A stretch of DNA of 64,000 bases from Reyranella sp. Its GTDB lineage: Bacteria; Pseudomonadota; Alphaproteobacteria; Reyranellales; Reyranellaceae. Positions 52,880-61,118 of this stretch are shown piece after piece. Location: positions 186,001 through 250,000 of the forward strand of contig NZ_JAFKJN010000018.1 of the NCBI RefSeq assembly GCF_017305915.1, read 5' to 3'. Both the position numbers and the translations under genes were made by a program. Below the pieces are notes generated by a model. The model did no database searches. It was not told where the DNA came from and was given only the letters and a program-made list of their open reading frames with translations. Position 1 is the stretch's first letter. Each line of letters begins with the position of its first letter.

Positions 52880-53410
52880 ATGTTCACCCTCCCCTATCGC
52901 ACCCTGATCCACTACAAGCGCTGGGCGACCAACGGGCTGAATGCCGTCGTCGCCGAGACGATCGACCGACTGCCCGACGGTGACCGGGTGCTGGTCCTGC
53001 GTCTGCTCGACCACATCCAGACCGTCGACGAGATCTTCCGTCACAATCTCGAGGCGATCCCGCACGGCTATGCGGCGCCGCGCTCGGCCGAGATCCCTTC
53101 CCTCGAGGTGCTGAGGAACGAGGCCCGCGCGACCGCCAACTGGTACGCCGACTATGCCGATGCCCTGGTGGCCGACGAGGTCGACGAGACGATCGACTTC
53201 GCCTTCTCCAACGGCGAGCCCGCGAGCATGACGCGCGGCGAGATGCTCCTGCACGTCGCGATGCATGCCGCCGGCCATCGCGGTCAGGTCGCGCTTCTGC
53301 TACAGAAGAACGGCATCCAGCCTTGGCCGGACCGGATCACGGATTTCCTGAAGGCCGGGAACGCCGGCCGGCAGCGCCAGGCTCCCCTCGCGGAGGTCGC
53401 GGTACGATGA
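52880..53410 (+). CDS. DinB-family protein
   Basis: This 176-residue four-helix bundle has conserved His residues in 'RLLDHIQTVDEIF' and 'HVAMHAAGHRGQV', the metal triad of the DinB/YfiT family. Members are metal-dependent thiol transferases or of unknown role. ATG 52880 has GAAAGG upstream. Its stop overlaps the cupin start (ATGA), so both form one unit under the TetR regulator. Confidence 0.86.
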   Translation: MFTLPYRTLIHYKRWATNGLNAVVAETIDRLPDGDRVLVLRLLDHIQTVDEIFRHNLEAIPHGYAAPRSAEIPSLEVLRNEARATANWYADYADALVADEVDETIDFAFSNGEPASMTRGEMLLHVAMHAAGHRGQVALLLQKNGIQPWPDRITDFLKAGNAGRQRQAPLAEVAVR

Positions 53411-53799
53411 ACAAGCTGTCCCTCGATCGTTTCCCCATCCATCTCGGCCTCGGCGCCCGCGCCGTGCCGCAGCCCGAGTTCAGCGGCCGGGAATGGTACG
53501 ACGCCTATGTCGAACGCAATGCGGCCGACGGCGCCGAAGGCCGCATCGTCCAGCTCTACGACTTCCGCGAGAGCTGGACGAGCTGGGAGCGGCATCCGGC
53601 CGGCGACGAGGCGGTGATCTGCACCGCCGGCGAGATCACGCTGCTCCAGGAATTGCCCGAGGGCACGCGCAAGACCACGCTTCGCGCGGGCGAATATGCG
53701 GTCAACCCGCGCGGCGTCTGGCACACGGCGGACGTTGCCGGCCCCGCCACCGCCCTGTTCATCACCGCCGGCGTCGGGACGGAGCACCGCCCGCGCTGA
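53407..53799 (+). CDS. Cupin-domain protein
   Basis: This 130-residue protein has a cupin barrel ('WTSWERHPAGDEAVICTAGEITLLQEL', 'LRAGEYAVNPRGVWHTADVAGPATALFI', read in pieces) with His/Glu metal ligands in the two motifs. It may bind metal and a small molecule; the substrate is unknown. It is translationally coupled to the DinB-like gene. Confidence 0.8.
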   Translation: MNKLSLDRFPIHLGLGARAVPQPEFSGREWYDAYVERNAADGAEGRIVQLYDFRESWTSWERHPAGDEAVICTAGEITLLQELPEGTRKTTLRAGEYAVNPRGVWHTADVAGPATALFITAGVGTEHRPR

Positions 53800-53825
53800 C
53801 CCTCACGCGAACGGACCTCGGTTGA

Positions 53826-54284
53826 TCAGACATACTTGGCTCCCAGGATGACCGAGCCGGTCTCCAGCAGCGACTTGAGGTTCGACAGGATCTGCGGCCA
53901 GCCGCCCGAGACGGCCTCGATGAACTTCGAGTTGGCGCGCTCGATCGCGTGCGTAACCGTGAGCTTCACCACGCCCTCCACCAGCTCGATGTCCATGGTG
54001 CAGAGCGACCAGCCCTCGTCCTTGAGCTCGGGCCGGAACTCGTTGCGCCAGCGGATGGCGAGCTTCCGGTTGGGCTCGCAGGCGACGATCTCGCCCGCAT
54101 CGGCCAGGCGGCCGTCGGGGAACTTCAGCTTCCACGCGCCGCCCACCTTCCACTCGGCTTCGGGATAGGCGCCGCGCCAGTACTCCCGGGCGAACTCCGC
54201 GCCGGTCAAGGCCGCCCACAATCGCTCGGGCGTGGTGCGGATGTAGGTGACGTAGACGAAACTGCTCCTTGCCCCTTCAGTCAT
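53826..54284 (-). CDS. SRPBCC-family (AHSA1-like) protein
   Basis: This 152-residue START-like protein shows 'VYVTYIRTTPERLWAALTGAEFAREYW' and 'GWPQILSNLKSLLETG', typical of ArsR-linked AHSA1/SRPBCC proteins. The fold binds hydrophobic ligands. Its start overlaps the ArsR gene stop by 8 bp, a common pair in which the SRPBCC protein may supply or sense the ligand. Confidence 0.87.
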   Translation of the reverse strand: MTEGARSSFVYVTYIRTTPERLWAALTGAEFAREYWRGAYPEAEWKVGGAWKLKFPDGRLADAGEIVACEPNRKLAIRWRNEFRPELKDEGWSLCTMDIELVEGVVKLTVTHAIERANSKFIEAVSGGWPQILSNLKSLLETGSVILGAKYV

Positions 54285-54618
54285 GGCCTTCTCCTTCCAG
54301 CTTGCTCTTGAGGGCGGCGAGCGCGCTCAAGTGGCGGCGCTCGAATTTGCGGATCCAGCGTTCGGCGATCGCGTTGATCGGCACCGGATTGATGAAATGC
54401 AGCTTCTCGCGGCCCTGCCGCTCGGTGGCCACGAGATTGGCCTCCTCGAGGATCGCGAGATGCTTGGCGACCGCCTGGCGCGTCATGTCGAGCCCCTCGC
54501 AGAGCTCGACCAGGGTCTGCCCATTGCGGCGGTGCAGGCGATCGAGCAGGTGGCGGCGGCTGGCATCGGCCAGCGCGCGAAAGACGGCGTCCTCCTGCTG
54601 CGGAATAGGCAACTTCAT
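54277..54618 (-). CDS. ArsR-family transcriptional regulator
   Basis: This 113-residue winged-helix repressor has HTH 'RNGQTLVELCEGLDMTRQAVAKHLAILEEANLV' (about 34-66). It lacks the classical metal-binding CxC, so a non-metal ligand is likely. A strong promoter and a near-perfect palindrome overlap its start codon, so it should repress itself and the SRPBCC gene. Confidence 0.88.
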   Translation of the reverse strand: MKLPIPQQEDAVFRALADASRRHLLDRLHRRNGQTLVELCEGLDMTRQAVAKHLAILEEANLVATERQGREKLHFINPVPINAIAERWIRKFERRHLSALAALKSKLEGEGHD

Positions 54619-54657
54619 GGTTCCCTATTAATAAGGAACCAATAGGTTGCCTGTCAA
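54618..54657 (-). promoter_or_regulatory. Promoter and operator of the ArsR-SRPBCC operon
   Basis: On the minus strand a consensus -35 TTGACA (54652-54657) and TATTAA (54628-54633) are spaced 18 bp. A 24-bp inverted repeat with one mismatched pair (arms TGGTTCC and GGAACCA, 54618-54641) covers the -10 and ends in the start codon. The leader is only a few bases, so the transcript may be nearly leaderless. Confidence 0.6.
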
Positions 54658-54695
54658 GGCCTGCACGCAGCGTCTGTCGCCTCGAATGACGGCAG

Positions 54696-55703
54696 TCAGA
54701 ACATGTCCGGCGTGATGACGTTCTGCGGCCGCGGTCCGACCATCGCCGCACGCATGGTTTCCGCAGACTTGAGCCGGATGTCGTCCCACGCCTCGGGCGT
54801 GAAGAAGGCGGAGTGCGGCGTGACGATCAGCCGCCCCTCGCACCACGGCTCGCGCGCGCGGTAGGCGCGCAGCAGCTCGGGGATCGGCTCGACCGGCGGC
54901 TCCACCGGCAGCACGTCGAGCCCGACGCCGGCGAGATGGCCGCGTTTCAGGAGATCGGCGAGCGCGTCGACATCGCAGATCGGTCCGCGCGCCGTGCTGA
55001 CCACCACGCCGCCCTTCGGCATGCGCTCCAGCATGGCGCGCGAGATCATCCCGCGCGTTTCCAGGGTCAGCGGCGCGTGGACCGACAAGGTGTCGGTCTG
55101 CTCCATCAGCGCCTCGAGCGAATGCACGCGCTCGACGCCGACGCCGAGCTCGGTGCCGTTCGGCATGTAGGGGTCGTAGGCGACGACGCGGAACTGGAAG
55201 GCCTTGGCCCGCAGCGCCGCCGCCGTGCCGATGCGGCCCAGGCCGACGATGCCGAAGGTCTGCACGCCGTTGCGCCGCAGCAGCGGGTCGCTCACGTAGC
55301 GCCACGGCGCGGGCTGCGGCCGCCGCTGCGCCTCGAGATGGAGCGCGATACCGCGGCGCAACGACAGGGCCAGGGCCAGCGCGTGGTCGGCCACCTCGGT
55401 GGTGCCGTAGTCCGGCACGTTGCACACCATGACCCTGCGCGCGGCGGCGGCCTGGCGATCGATCTTGTCGTAGCCGACGCCCATGCGCACGACGCAGGCG
55501 AGCTTGGGGAACCTGGCGAGGTGCTCGGCGGTCACCGCGTGCCGCAGCACGCAAAGGCCGTCGACGTCGGCGCAGTCGCGCGCCTCGAGCTGCGACAGGT
55601 CGGCGACGTTGCGCCACACCACGCGCACGTCGGAGCCGAACACCTCGCGCTCGACGGCGTCGTCGTCGTACAGCTTCTCGGCATAGAGGACGGTCTTGAC
55701 CAT
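54696..55703 (-). CDS. D-2-hydroxyacid dehydrogenase family protein (CtBP-like)
   Basis: This 335-residue NAD-dependent enzyme has the Rossmann motif 'FGIVGLGRIGTAAALRA' and catalytic residues in 'VVSTARGPICDVDALADLL' (Arg), a Glu in 'VEPPVEPIPE' and His in 'VTPHSAFFT'. The sequence is like C-terminal-binding/phosphoglycerate dehydrogenase-type reductases. Start ATG 55703; the frame upstream is open but lacks family similarity. Substrate is unknown. Confidence 0.86.
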   Translation of the reverse strand: MVKTVLYAEKLYDDDAVEREVFGSDVRVVWRNVADLSQLEARDCADVDGLCVLRHAVTAEHLARFPKLACVVRMGVGYDKIDRQAAAARRVMVCNVPDYGTTEVADHALALALSLRRGIALHLEAQRRPQPAPWRYVSDPLLRRNGVQTFGIVGLGRIGTAAALRAKAFQFRVVAYDPYMPNGTELGVGVERVHSLEALMEQTDTLSVHAPLTLETRGMISRAMLERMPKGGVVVSTARGPICDVDALADLLKRGHLAGVGLDVLPVEPPVEPIPELLRAYRAREPWCEGRLIVTPHSAFFTPEAWDDIRLKSAETMRAAMVGPRPQNVITPDMF

Positions 55704-56064
55704 GGTCTGGGCATCTCCCGCTGAACGCGGCATCCTAGCGGCACCTCGAGCACGACGGCAAAACAGGAAACAGGACCGCGCCTTCCTCGAACCCGATGCG
55801 GTGGCCACGAGATGTCCTTCTGCAATTTCACCACGGGGAACGGCCACTCCTTCGGCGGTCGCCCTCTCGAGCTCGTCCCCAACCAGCCGAGCGATGCTCT
55901 GGAGCGGATGACTCGAGTTCTCTCGTCGTCCCGACCGGAGTGCCGAAGGCGCGGAGTGGAGGGACCTCTTTTTGAACATGCATCAGTAAAAAGAGGTCCC
56001 TCCGCTACGCCTCGCTACGCTCGGCTCCGGTCGGGACGACGGAGGGAGCTCAAGTCATCTTGCT
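55704..56064. other. 361-bp gap with one large cruciform
   Basis: No credible gene. The left half (55704-55920) has no recognised signal and must include the dehydrogenase promoter. The right half is the 118-bp inverted repeat at 55924-56041. Confidence 0.55.
55924..56041. repeat. 118-bp inverted repeat, four-arm
   Basis: The outer arms 55924-55940 and 56025-56041 are exact 17-bp complements (CGTCGTCCCGACCGGAG). The inner arms 55958-55973 and 55988-56003 are exact 16-bp complements (GGAGGGACCTCTTTTT) around a 14-bp loop. On the minus strand the inner hairpin has T on one side, so it may stop transcription. Confidence 0.85.
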
Positions 56065-57693
56065 CTACGCGCCGGGGTGAAGACCGGGCGCTTCCTGGCC
56101 GGTCCGCGCCACATAGTCCGTGTAGCCGCCGCCGTACTGATGGACGCCCTCGGGCGTCAGTTCCAGCACGCGATTGGAGAGCGCCGCCAGGAAGTGGCGA
56201 TCGTGGCTGACGAACAGCATGGTGCCCTCGAATTCCGCCAGGGCGGCGACCAGCATCTCCTTCGTGGCCATGTCGAGATGGTTGGTCGGCTCGTCGAGCA
56301 CCAGGAAGTTCGGCGGGTCGAACAGCATCTTGGCCATGACCAGCCGCGCCTTCTCGCCGCCCGACAGCACGCGGCAGGGCTTCTCGACATCGTCGCCGGA
56401 GAAGCCGAAGCACCCGGCCAGCGACTTCAGCGCGCCCGTGCCGGCCTGCGGGAACGACCCATCCAGCGATTCGAACACCGTCTCGTCGCCGTCCAGCAGG
56501 TCCATGGAGTGCTGGGCGAAGTAGCCCATCCGGACGCTGGCGCCGAGCGTCACGCTGCCCTGATCCGGCTCGGTCGCGCCGGCGACCAGCTTCAGCAGCG
56601 TGGATTTACCCGCGCCGTTGGCGCCCAGCACGCACCAGCGTTCCTTGCGCCGCATCCGCAGCTCGAGCCCGGCATAGACCGGCTGGCTGCCATAGCCCTT
56701 GTGGACGTTCCGGAAGCTCACGACGTCGTCGCCCGAGCGCGGCGGGGCGCGGAACTCGAACCGCACCGACTGGCGCCGCCGCGGCGGCTCCACCTTCTCG
56801 ATCTTGTCGAGCTTCTTCACCCGGCTCTGGACCTGGGCGGCGTGGCTCGCCCGCGCCTTGAAGCGCTCGATGAACTTCAGCTCCTTGGCGAGCATCGCCT
56901 GCTGGCGCTCGTACTGCGCCTGGCGCTGCTGCTCGCTCAGCGCCCGCTGCGCCTCGTAGAAATCGAAGTTGCCCGAGTAGGTCACGAGCGCGCCGCCGTC
57001 GATCTCCACCACCTTGCCGACGATGCGGTTCATGAATTCGCGGTCGTGGCTGGTCATCAGCAGCGCGCCGTCGTACGTCTTCAGGAAGTCCTCCAGCCAG
57101 ATCAGGCTTTCGAGGTCGAGATGGTTGCTCGGCTCGTCCAGCAGCATGGCGTCGGGCCGAGCGAGCAGGATGCGGGCGAGCGCCACGCGCATCTTCCAGC
57201 CGCCCGACAGCAGGCCGACATCGCCGTCCATGCGTTCCTGGCTGAAGCTCAGGCCCGCCAGCACCTCGCGCGCCCGCGCCTCCAGCGCATAGCCGTCCAG
57301 CTCCTCGAACCGCCCCTGCATCTCGCCATAGCGCTCGACCAGGGCGTCCATGTCATTCGCCTGCTCGGGATCGGCCATCGCCGCCTCGAGCCGGGCGATC
57401 TCGGTGGCGAGCGCGCTCACCGGGCCGACGCCATCCATCACCGCCGATACGGCGCTCTGGCCCGACATCTCGCCGACATCCTGGCTGAAGTAGCCGAGCG
57501 TCATGCCGGGATCGACCGACACCTGGCCGTCGTCGGGCTGCTCCTGGCCGGCGATCATCCGGAACAGCGTCGTCTTGCCGGCGCCATTGGGCCCGACCAG
57601 CCCCGCCTTCTCCCCCTTCTGGAGCCCCATCGACGCGTCGATGAACAGGATCTGATGGCCGTGCTGCTTGCTGATGTTATCGAGGCGAATCAT
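56065..57693 (-). CDS. ABC-F family ATPase
   Basis: This 542-residue soluble protein has two ATP-binding cassettes: Walker A 'GPNGAGKTTLFRM' and 'GANGAGKSTLLKL', signatures 'LSGGWKMRVALARIL' and 'LSGGEKARLVMAKML', Walker B 'DAMLLDEPSNHLD' and 'FLVLDEPTNHLD'. Between them is a basic linker that enters the ribosomal E site. ABC-F proteins regulate translation (Uup/YheS-like) or give ribosome protection. I see no evidence for resistance. Confidence 0.93.
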   Translation of the reverse strand: MIRLDNISKQHGHQILFIDASMGLQKGEKAGLVGPNGAGKTTLFRMIAGQEQPDDGQVSVDPGMTLGYFSQDVGEMSGQSAVSAVMDGVGPVSALATEIARLEAAMADPEQANDMDALVERYGEMQGRFEELDGYALEARAREVLAGLSFSQERMDGDVGLLSGGWKMRVALARILLARPDAMLLDEPSNHLDLESLIWLEDFLKTYDGALLMTSHDREFMNRIVGKVVEIDGGALVTYSGNFDFYEAQRALSEQQRQAQYERQQAMLAKELKFIERFKARASHAAQVQSRVKKLDKIEKVEPPRRRQSVRFEFRAPPRSGDDVVSFRNVHKGYGSQPVYAGLELRMRRKERWCVLGANGAGKSTLLKLVAGATEPDQGSVTLGASVRMGYFAQHSMDLLDGDETVFESLDGSFPQAGTGALKSLAGCFGFSGDDVEKPCRVLSGGEKARLVMAKMLFDPPNFLVLDEPTNHLDMATKEMLVAALAEFEGTMLFVSHDRHFLAALSNRVLELTPEGVHQYGGGYTDYVARTGQEAPGLHPGA

Positions 57694-57739
57694 GCGGCCG
57701 GGGTCATAGTCGGCCGCCGTGCCGTCAGTCGAGGTGACG

Positions 57740-58276
57740 CTAGCGCGCAGGCACAGAAGCGAAATCGCTCTCTATGTACCCTCGGATCCGCTCCTTGATT
57801 TCCGCGGAGATGGGCGTTTGTTCGACCAGCGCCAACAGCGTCTCGCGATCGACCAGCCCCCTCCTCGCGAGCTGCCGGGTGAAGGCCTTGTCCTTGTCGC
57901 GGCGAGCGGCGTACTTCGAAATGGCCAGACCGTGCGGCTCCAGGCAGAGGCCTCTGACGCCGCCCGTATCGCCGGCCGGCAGATTGACCAGCCGCCCTTT
58001 CCATCCCTTCGGCAGCACCGCCGTCGCTTCATCGACCGGGTCGGCGTAGAAGCCGTAGGTCGCGTGGAACGGCGAATCGACGCCGATCTCGCTCAGCAGC
58101 TCGGTCGCATCCGGTTGCCGGGGCGCGAACAGATCGACTTCCGCGGACATCACGATCGTGTCGGCCAGATCGGGATATTTGCCGTGCAGCGCCTGGCTGC
58201 CGACGATCACGAACTGCTTCTGCCCCGTGATGGTGCCCGCCGCCCGCAGGATGTGATCAAGCTGCTGCTTCTTCAT
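57740..58276 (-). CDS. DUF6036-like nucleotidyltransferase (probable toxin)
   Basis: This 178-residue protein has the nucleotidyltransferase pattern 'FVIVGSQALHGKYP' (GS motif) and 'SAEVDLFAP' (acidic pair ExD). It resembles DUF6036 family proteins of toxin-antitoxin and AbiEii-like systems. It overlaps the upstream AbrB-fold gene by 20 bp in another frame, the usual order antitoxin then toxin. Activity, such as tRNA or protein nucleotidylation, is inferred from the family. ATG 58276. Confidence 0.75.
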   Translation of the reverse strand: MKKQQLDHILRAAGTITGQKQFVIVGSQALHGKYPDLADTIVMSAEVDLFAPRQPDATELLSEIGVDSPFHATYGFYADPVDEATAVLPKGWKGRLVNLPAGDTGGVRGLCLEPHGLAISKYAARRDKDKAFTRQLARRGLVDRETLLALVEQTPISAEIKERIRGYIESDFASVPAR

Positions 58277-58697
58277 GCAGGCGCCGAACCTCCGACTGTG
58301 CCAACAGACCGACGAACGGCATCGATTCGCGCAGCCGCGTCGCCGTATCGTCGCGCCCCAGCATGGCCGCGAACAGCTCGCCGTCGTCGCCGCGCCGGGC
58401 GATGTCCCGCCACTCGTCGTAGGCCGATACCCAGACGCCCTGCTCCCGCCAGCGATGCAGGTTGGCCAGGATCTGGGCGCGAACCTGCGACGGCGTGAAA
58501 TCCCGCACGACGGCGAGTGCAATCGACCGCTTCAGGTCATCCAGAGCCTGCGGTGCCAGCTCCCCCTTCGTAGGAGGGCGCAGACCTTTGGGGGTCGCTT
58601 CCACCTGGTCGCCCTCGCCGACCGCCCATGACTCGAGGAGCGGCTTGGGCAGGATGACGCCCAGCGAATTGCCAATCCTGCGAATGCCCAGTTTCAT
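58257..58697 (-). CDS. AbrB/MazE-fold antitoxin-like protein
   Basis: This 146-residue protein has an N-terminal swapped-hairpin DNA-binding domain ('MKLGIRRIGNSLGVILPKPL', residues 1-20, to about 40). A helical C-terminal part of about 100 residues follows ('SAYDEWRDIARRGDDGELFAAML') and may bind the toxin. The start codon directly abuts the 32-bp palindrome. Together with the nucleotidyltransferase gene it forms a probable type II toxin-antitoxin pair with conditional autoregulation. Confidence 0.78.
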   Translation of the reverse strand: MKLGIRRIGNSLGVILPKPLLESWAVGEGDQVEATPKGLRPPTKGELAPQALDDLKRSIALAVVRDFTPSQVRAQILANLHRWREQGVWVSAYDEWRDIARRGDDGELFAAMLGRDDTATRLRESMPFVGLLAQSEVRRLHEEAAA

Positions 58698-58733
58698 GAC
58701 TGTAGTTATAACGCGTTATAACTACAGTCGCAA
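58698..58733 (-). promoter_or_regulatory. Perfect 32-bp palindromic operator with leaderless promoter
   Basis: Bases 58698-58729 are a perfect palindrome (half-site GACTGTAGTTATAACG). On the minus strand -35 TTGCGA (58728-58733), a 17-bp spacer and -10 TATAAC (58705-58710) lie across it, and 7 bp later comes the ATG at 58697. Transcription would start on or next to the start codon, giving a leaderless mRNA without a Shine-Dalgarno site. Confidence 0.78.
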
Positions 58734-58752
58734 GCCGCCCAGCTCGGGGCGG

Positions 58753-59739
58753 TCAATCGACGGTCGCCCCCGAGATACGCACCAGCTCCGCCCATTTCGG
58801 CTGCTCGGCGGCGACGAAAGCGGCGAAGTCCTGAGGGGTGCTGCCCACGGGATCCGAGCCCTGCTCGGCAAGACGCGCCCGCATGTCCGGGCTGCCGACG
58901 ATGGCGGCGATCTCCGAGCCGAGGCGCGCCACCACCGGCGCCGGCAGTCCCGCCGGGCCCATGATGCCGTTCCACAGCGCCACCTCGTAGCCCGGGATCA
59001 CTTCCCCGATGGCCGGGACGTCCGGGAGCAGCGCCGAGCGCCGCAAGGGGGTGACGCCGAGCGCGCGCAGCTTGCCCGCCCTCACCTGCTGCAGCACCTC
59101 GACCATTGGGCTGAAGCTCAGCTGCAGCTTGCCGGAGACGAGGTCGGCCGCGACCGGGGCGCCGCCGCGATAGGGCACGTGCACCATGGAGAGGCCGGCC
59201 CGGAAGGCGAAAACGGCGGCGGCCAGATGCAGGGAACTGCCGGCGCCGCCCGAGCCGTAGTTCAACTGGCCCGGCTTGGCCTTCGCGTAAGCCACCAGCT
59301 CGGCGATGCTGTTCACCGGCAGCTCGGGATTGACGACGAGCAGGTTCGGCACGAAGGCGATCTGCGAGATCGGCGTGAAGTCGCGCAGCGGATTGAACGC
59401 CAGCCGCCGATAGAGCGCGGCGTTGGTGGCGTTCGTCGAGCTCGTCGCCAGGAGCAGCGTGGTGCCGTCAGGCTCCGCCCGCGCGACGGTTTCGGCGCCG
59501 ATATTGCCGCCGGCGCCGGCGCGATTGTCGACGACGACGGACTGGCCCAGCCGCTCGGCCAGCGCACCGGCCACCAGCCGCGCAGTGACATCGGTGCTGC
59601 CGCCCGCCGCGAAGGGAACGACGATGCGGATGGGCTTGTCGGGCACCCAGCGGGCCTGGGCCTGGGCGGATCGGCCGGCCGAACCGCCCAGCATCAGGGG
59701 AAGCGCCGCAAGGCCCTTCGTGAAGGATCGACGGTCCAT
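58753..59739 (-). CDS. Bug-family (TctC-like) tripartite tricarboxylate transporter substrate-binding protein
   Basis: This 328-residue periplasmic solute-binding protein starts with a Tat-like signal 'DRRSFTKGLAALPLMLGG'. The mature protein follows from about residue 30 ('KPIRIVVPFAAGGSTDVTAR', 'VVDNRAGAGGNIGAE'). Bug proteins bind carboxylates or other acids with high specificity. No TctA or TctB genes are adjacent, as is usual for orphan members of this family. Confidence 0.92.
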   Translation of the reverse strand: MDRRSFTKGLAALPLMLGGSAGRSAQAQARWVPDKPIRIVVPFAAGGSTDVTARLVAGALAERLGQSVVVDNRAGAGGNIGAETVARAEPDGTTLLLATSSTNATNAALYRRLAFNPLRDFTPISQIAFVPNLLVVNPELPVNSIAELVAYAKAKPGQLNYGSGGAGSSLHLAAAVFAFRAGLSMVHVPYRGGAPVAADLVSGKLQLSFSPMVEVLQQVRAGKLRALGVTPLRRSALLPDVPAIGEVIPGYEVALWNGIMGPAGLPAPVVARLGSEIAAIVGSPDMRARLAEQGSDPVGSTPQDFAAFVAAEQPKWAELVRISGATVD

Positions 59740-60044
59740 GACTCATTCCTTCCCACATGACGCCGGCCACACGGCATCCTGCCGTCCCCGTTGATTCCCG
59801 GCAGAATGCGCCCTTTCGCGCGCGACCTCCATGGCTGCCCCTCGGCGCCTGAGCAGTACGGGTCTCTAGGCGCGGGACACCGATCGATTTCAGACAGCGC
59901 GCGTGCTGGCCTCAGGCGCGGCCGTCAGCCATCACGTCGGCGGTATGGACCAGCAGCAGTTCAATGCGGATTTCCTAGCGGAAGATCGGCAGCACATCCG
60001 ACGATCAAAGCTGACCTAGGCACCCACATGACTGACCCAACCGT
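59740..60044. other. 305-bp gap at the edge of the accessory block
   Basis: No convincing full gene. One plus-strand frame is open from 59870 to the stop at 60017 and reads coherently at its end (including MDQQQFNADFLAEDRQHIRR). It could be the remnant of a displaced gene. The promoter of the minus-strand Bug gene must lie at the left of this gap. Confidence 0.4.
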
Positions 60045-61118
60045 TCAAGAATACGCAAGCAGGTGCTCGTTGCGAGGATAGTCGTTCAGCGCTTCCGCGA
60101 TCAGCTTCTTGATACTTATGTTGTCGCCGCCACCTCCCCTTTCGAGAAGCTTCAGTGCTTCGAACCATACACTGCGTCCTGGCCTACCGAGGGTTAGCCG
60201 CGAAAGGTCGCCTCCCGCACGCTCCCAGATATCGCGATCTGCAGGACCGCCCGGGTAGAGACCGACTATCAGCTCTCTAACGCTGTCTAGCAGCGTCGTA
60301 GCATCACCAGGTCCCTTCGCCCCTGCATTACGCCCAAGGTTCAAGGCAATGGCGAAGTTCTTTTCGATTTTCGTGCGCAAGATCGGATGCTGATGGTCCG
60401 CAGTTATCGCCGGCACTCGATCGGCAACATATTCGAAGAGACTGAAAAGCTTCACTACGCCTTCGCCATAAAAGTCGGCTGCACCGTTCAGTCCCTCGAG
60501 TAACGCAGTCGTAAAGGCGCTGTTCCGCGCACCGGGTAAGATCAGGGAAGTCTCGGTCAGCCGCGACGACGCGATGATTGCACGGCCTACCCCAGCTGAC
60601 AGCATGTCGATCGATTTCGACGAAATGCCAAGCGTTTCGCCATCTGGATCGGAAGCGCCCTTGATCGCACCAGCGCCACCGGCATGGCAAGCGTCCAGGA
60701 ACACCGTGACCCGATTGGCGCCGATCGCATGTAATTTATCGGAGAAGGTGGAAGCCGCGATCGCCGTACCCGTAAGGTCGGCGCGAGCGACGTCAACCGG
60801 GAGGAGAAAGCTCTCCTCCGCATGGTCAGCCCGCCAGCCGTGGCCGGAGAAATAGATGCAGACCGAGTCATTAGGACCGGCCACGGCTGCTAAGCGATCT
60901 AGCTCGGCTAGAATGGCGTCCTTGGTTGCTTTCGCGTCACGCAGGATGCGCACTTTGGCAGGATCATAGCCGCATCGCTCAGAAGACTGCAGGACCGTTG
61001 CGATATCATCCGCGTCGTTGATCACCGCTTCTGGCAGATTGCGAACCGTGCGGTAGTTTGCGATTGCCACTAACAGCGCATGGGCTCCGGGAAAAGCACC
61101 GGTCGCGGCCATTACCAT
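60045..61118 (-). CDS. Caspase-like peptidase with C-terminal effector-associated domain
   Basis: This 357-residue protein has a caspase (C14) domain (about 10-240). The catalytic His93 is in 'IYFSGHGW' and Cys144 in 'FLDACHAGG', and an Asp-rich loop 'INDADDIA' (33-40) fits the P1-specificity pocket. The C-terminal 71 residues (from 287) form an EAD1-like module starting LYPGGPADRD. It lies last in the operon and overlaps the GAP1-like gene by 7 bp. It should be the proteolytic effector of a conflict system. Start ATG 61118; ATG 61112 also fits. Confidence 0.9.
   Translation of the reverse strand: MVMAATGAFPGAHALLVAIANYRTVRNLPEAVINDADDIATVLQSSERCGYDPAKVRILRDAKATKDAILAELDRLAAVAGPNDSVCIYFSGHGWRADHAEESFLLPVDVARADLTGTAIAASTFSDKLHAIGANRVTVFLDACHAGGAGAIKGASDPDGETLGISSKSIDMLSAGVGRAIIASSRLTETSLILPGARNSAFTTALLEGLNGAADFYGEGVVKLFSLFEYVADRVPAITADHQHPILRTKIEKNFAIALNLGRNAGAKGPGDATTLLDSVRELIVGLYPGGPADRDIWERAGGDLSRLTLGRPGRSVWFEALKLLERGGGGDNISIKKLIAEALNDYPRNEHLLAYS

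Noticed and set aside
56065..57693. Antibiotic-resistance ABC-F protein
   Set aside because: The sequence fits housekeeping Uup/YheS-like ABC-F proteins and nothing around it suggests resistance.
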